DNA of 55,322 nt, from positions 1-55,322 of the forward strand of contig DAHXMV010000006.1 of the NCBI GenBank assembly GCA_027371535.1. Reading direction: 5' to 3'. Under the pieces are notes generated by a model. It made no database searches, was not told the origin of the DNA, and was given only the letters and a program-made list of their open reading frames with translations. Position numbers and translations under genes: made by a program. Of the stretch, positions 52,407-55,322 are shown in pieces. The stretch is from Candidatus Amesbacteria bacterium (GTDB lineage Bacteria > Patescibacteriota > Microgenomatia > CAZETR01 > Amesbacteraceae). Positions within the stretch are counted from its first letter, which is position 1; the number at the start of each line of letters is the position of its first letter.

Positions 52407-53489
52407 ATGGCCAGATTAACTTACGAAGAACTGATTGACAAACATCTGCAGATTTTAAAAAGCCTGGAATACCAGACCGGGTTATTTGCAGCTTCAAAAA
52501 AGGGAACCGGTGAAGGTTACGACAAATCATGGCTGAGGGACAATTTTTACGAGACGCTGGCATTCGAAGTTATCGGCGACTGGAAAACGGTGGAAAATAC
52601 CTACCGGGCGATTCTGGAAATATTTTTGCGATACGAAGACAAAATCGACTGGGCAATAAACCATAAACCCCAGGCTCCGTTTCAGTATATCCATGCCAGA
52701 TTCCACCCCGAAACTTTTGATGAATTCTGGGAGGAATGGGGCAACAAACAGAATGACGCCATCGGCTGTATCCTGTTCCGTCTGGGGGAACTGGAAATTA
52801 ATCAGAAAAGATCGATTTTAAAAACCCCGGATCACATCAGAATCGTGAATAAGCTGGTGAAATACCTGCAGTCCATTGAATACTGGCACGACCGGGATTC
52901 AGGTATGTGGGAGGAGGGGGAAGAGATGCGTTCATCATCAGTGGGAGCATGTGTGGCCGGCCTGAAATCCATATCCAGAATACCGGATATAGAAGTACCC
53001 AGGGTATTGATCCGGGAAGGAGAGAAAACCCTGAATGAATTATTACCCAGGGAATCGGTAGGCCGATTTGTGGATCTGGCCCTGCTGTCCCTGATTTGGC
53101 CCTATGAGGTGGTTACAGAAGAACAAAGAAACAGGATTCTGGAAAATGTTGAATACCATTTGCTGCGCGAACGCGGTGTCATCAGATATAAAAATGACCG
53201 TTATTTTAATAAAAACCCGGACGGATACAGCGAAGAAGCCGAATGGACTTTCGGACTGTCATGGCTGGCGATCATCTATCAGAAAAACGGCAACCAGAAA
53301 AAAGCTGAAGAACTATTAAAAAACCTGATTGCCGAAGACACTCCCCATGGACTCCCGGAATTATATTTTTCCAATTCACCCGACTACAATGAAAATACCC
53401 CTCTGGGGTGGAGCGAATCTTTGTTTATAGTGGCTTTATACGAAATGAACATGAGAATGGAAGAGGATGAAAATAAAGTAAACGCATGA
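52407..53489 (+). CDS. GH15-like glucoamylase-family protein
   Basis: 360 residues, a six-hairpin (alpha/alpha)6 toroid. GYDKSWLRDNFYETLAF near the N-terminus, a candidate general acid in MWEEGEEMR near 167, and PLGWSESLFIVALYEM near the end, as in GH15 and phosphorylase-kinase alpha proteins. No signal peptide, so it likely acts on cytoplasmic glucans or trehalose-like sugars. TACAAT with a 7-nt gap to ATG. Confidence 0.85.
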   Translation: MARLTYEELIDKHLQILKSLEYQTGLFAASKKGTGEGYDKSWLRDNFYETLAFEVIGDWKTVENTYRAILEIFLRYEDKIDWAINHKPQAPFQYIHARFHPETFDEFWEEWGNKQNDAIGCILFRLGELEINQKRSILKTPDHIRIVNKLVKYLQSIEYWHDRDSGMWEEGEEMRSSSVGACVAGLKSISRIPDIEVPRVLIREGEKTLNELLPRESVGRFVDLALLSLIWPYEVVTEEQRNRILENVEYHLLRERGVIRYKNDRYFNKNPDGYSEEAEWTFGLSWLAIIYQKNGNQKKAEELLKNLIAEDTPHGLPELYFSNSPDYNENTPLGWSESLFIVALYEMNMRMEEDENKVNA

Positions 53490-53498
53490 TTATAAGAG

Positions 53499-53963
53499 CT
53501 ACCTGAAGACTGAAAACCACAAGTTCCTGTCTACCAAACAAATGGTCAGGAAGATGATTAGAGCCACCAAGGCGAATATTAAAGAAGTGATTATCATATT
53601 GGTAAACGTGCCTAAAAACAGTTCACCTATGTCATCTTTAAGTGTCATTCCCCAGTGATTACGGCCCACGTACACCAGATAATCCATTAAGATATAAAAA
53701 ATCATCATCAAGTACTGATAATTTGCAGACAGATTTATACCTGCAAATAATAGCGATGTCTCCAAACACCAGACCGAACCTTTCAGAAAAACCAGGAAAA
53801 GCCAGGCAAGAAACGATAATTCCACAATAAACAATACGCCGCTAAAAATACCAGAGAAAAACGATTTCTTACGACCATTAAAAAAGTCGTACCTGAATAG
53901 TCGCCAGACAATCGGGAAAATTACTATCAAAACATCCAGTCCGGTAATACTGACCGCCTGCAT
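53499..53963 (-). CDS. Four-pass membrane protein, unknown
   Basis: 154 residues with four membrane segments (about 8-22, 36-60, 70-97, 118-142). No motif recognised; a cytoplasmic RNHWGMTLKDD loop lies between the third and fourth. Converges on the GH15-like gene. The 255 bp downstream of its start (53964-54218) is AT-rich and shows no gene. Confidence 0.65.
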   Translation of the reverse strand: MQAVSITGLDVLIVIFPIVWRLFRYDFFNGRKKSFFSGIFSGVLFIVELSFLAWLFLVFLKGSVWCLETSLLFAGINLSANYQYLMMIFYILMDYLVYVGRNHWGMTLKDDIGELFLGTFTNMIITSLIFALVALIIFLTICLVDRNLWFSVFR

Positions 53964-54218
53964 ATATACCTTAAATTATCTTATCAAATTTTTTATTTAT
54001 TTTATAAATGTCATCTTTCTTTTAATTCATTAATATCAGTAGTCTTAACAATTTGTAGTAAAGGGACTACGATTATTACTTTTTAGACTTATCCTTGCAC
54101 TATATCTCTGATTTATTCCTATCTCTTAAATATCCTTATTTATAAATAGTGAGCAAGAATTTAACATTTTTAAAAGCCGTTATTTTCAAAATTATGAAAG
54201 AATACTATATTATTTTGA

Positions 54219-54695
54219 GTGAACGATATATACCTTAAATACGGTTACATAATGCTTCCGGTTGATTTAAAGCTGTTTCCTGAAATAGAAATTAACAATA
54301 TAAAATTCTTTAGTAAAAGCAATTATCATGTCAGCCTAGTAAATCTTTGTGATTATTCCGAAGCGCAACAGGAAAAAATTTTTGAGTATGCGCAGATATT
54401 TACGAGGGATTACCCGATTAAAATTAAAGAATTAACACACACTTTCAGATTAGTAACCGAAAATGATCAACGATCGATCATAGTTCTGGTTGAAATGTCG
54501 GGATTAAATCAATTAATTTCTTCCATAAACAAGCATTTCGATTATGAATTTGCATATCCTCCGACCCATATCACTCTTTACACCCCAAAAGGCCAATTCG
54601 GTATTGGAATCGATACCCAAGAAAGATATCAGCAACTAACGCAGGTGATTGATTCCCAAAAAACCAAGAAACTTATAAATTCTTTTTTGAAATAA
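54219..54695 (+). CDS. 2H phosphoesterase / 2'-5' RNA ligase-like
   Basis: 158 residues from a GTG. The two H-x-S/T signatures are present: His37-Val-Ser39 (NYHVSL) and His117-Ile-Thr119 (PTHITLYT). Such enzymes act on 2'-5' or 2',3'-cyclic phosphate RNA ends; hammerhead cleavage elsewhere in the window generates 2',3'-cyclic ends, though no link is shown. TATATT lies 7 nt before the start. Confidence 0.75.
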   Translation: MNDIYLKYGYIMLPVDLKLFPEIEINNIKFFSKSNYHVSLVNLCDYSEAQQEKIFEYAQIFTRDYPIKIKELTHTFRLVTENDQRSIIVLVEMSGLNQLISSINKHFDYEFAYPPTHITLYTPKGQFGIGIDTQERYQQLTQVIDSQKTKKLINSFLK

Positions 54696-54832
54696 TAAAA
54701 ACCGGTGAGACAGAATTTAGTAAGTTCATATACTGTTGGTAATATCTTGAGAGAATATTATCTAATTTTTGAAGAGTTATTTAACTTATTGGTTGATAGT
54801 AATATAAAGGGGTATATTTTATTAAACAATTT

Positions 54833-55162
54833 ATGTTTCAAAAATTAAAAAACTTTCCTTCCACATATACAGTATTAATAGTTTTTGGGTTATATGCCAT
54901 CACGTCACTTATTCAATTTTATTCTCCTTGTGATACGGTACTTTGCTCAAATTTTACAACGACAACAACTAATTTGATAATGCTCTTATTTAGCCGACTT
55001 TTAATCATATGGGGAGCCACATTCGCTTTATTGAAGGTTATAATTAAAAATGAGGAAAAAAGAAGGATAATACGTAATGTCTCTATGTTTTTATTCGGTT
55101 TTTATTTTTGTATAATACTTTTCTTCAAAATAATACCATCGACACTAAATCTATTTTTTTAG
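54833..55162 (+). CDS. Three-pass membrane protein, unknown
   Basis: 109 residues with three hydrophobic segments (about 12-31, 46-66, 82-108), one Cys-x4-Cys in the first loop, and a basic linker before the last segment. AT-rich codons. Not recognised. The remaining bases to the window end show no supported gene. Confidence 0.6.
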   Translation: MFQKLKNFPSTYTVLIVFGLYAITSLIQFYSPCDTVLCSNFTTTTTNLIMLLFSRLLIIWGATFALLKVIIKNEEKRRIIRNVSMFLFGFYFCIILFFKIIPSTLNLFF

Positions 55163-55322
55163 TGAGCCATTTGTCCCGCAGGCGGAACCCTACCTCGAGA
55201 GCATGATTGAAATTTCATCTAAGTTGAAGGAATTAGGTTTCAGTTTGTCAAGTATCCCTTTTGGTGTACACACCTTCTAAGAACGCTGATTGTAAATGTG
55301 CTTGAATTGGATCGGTGACATT

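Noticed and set aside
55163-55322. 25-codon frame at the window end
   Set aside because: Too short, no promoter box at the usual distance, no recognisable content.

Overview
The window reads as chromosomal DNA of a Candidate Phyla Radiation (Patescibacteria) bacterium, most likely of the Microgenomates lineage. This is inferred from streamlined protein versions (UvrC without its C-terminal helix-hairpin-helix, short HolA, short RsmI), wall-spanning Thr/Pro linkers on many single-pass proteins, a SecG/UvrABC/lower-glycolysis gene set, dense packing with 4-bp gene overlaps, and TGA used as an ordinary stop. No rRNA, CRISPR array, transposase or phage structural gene was seen.

Layout. 1-4.1 kb: 3' part of a very large repeat-rich surface protein; the window opens exactly on a 77-bp repeat copy. 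4.4-11.2 kb: O-antigen-ligase/TPR protein, membrane-anchored secreted proteins, a cyclophilin and four tRNAs (Pro, Gly, Arg, His), with gene debris beside tRNA-Gly. 11.2-13.4 kb: SDR, an unknown protein and an aldo/keto-reductase-fold protein lacking most of its catalytic tetrad. 13.5-19.3 kb: small membrane proteins, an HD-domain protein, a SurA-like chaperone and a HerA/VirD4-type ATPase. 19.3-21.17 kb: the most unusual part. A consensus promoter, a long hairpin-rich leader, a secreted Thr/Pro-rich protein and a folded 3' region end in what looks like a complete type III hammerhead ribozyme. 21.2-25.6 kb: CHAP-like cell-wall protein, tRNA-Arg, tRNA-Lys, tRNA-Gln, and decayed tRNA copies interrupted by palindromic inserts. 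25.6-32.5 kb: rubrerythrin, a PLP-fold protein, an M23 peptidase, a CcdA/thioredoxin thiol-redox set, a peptide-binding protein, SecG and a holin-like protein. 32.5-41 kb: uvrC, uvrA and uvrB on the minus strand with lexA divergent. 41-55.3 kb: dedA, rsmI, a gluconeogenic run (PGI/PMI, PEP synthase, enolase, phosphoglycerate mutase) with holA, a metallopeptidase, a GH-DUF192 fusion and ruvC upstream, then NAGPA-like, GH15-like, 2H-phosphoesterase and small membrane proteins.

Expression logic. Many genes on both strands carry a TATAAT-like box only 6-9 nt before the start codon, implying leaderless mRNAs. Two protein genes start 5-6 nt after a tRNA 3' end, so tRNA 3' processing would itself yield near-leaderless messages. 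The gene at 19863 is the clear exception: TTGACA promoter, roughly 440-nt structured leader and a Shine-Dalgarno sequence. With the hammerhead downstream, this makes 19.39-21.08 kb the best candidate for an undescribed RNA-based element.
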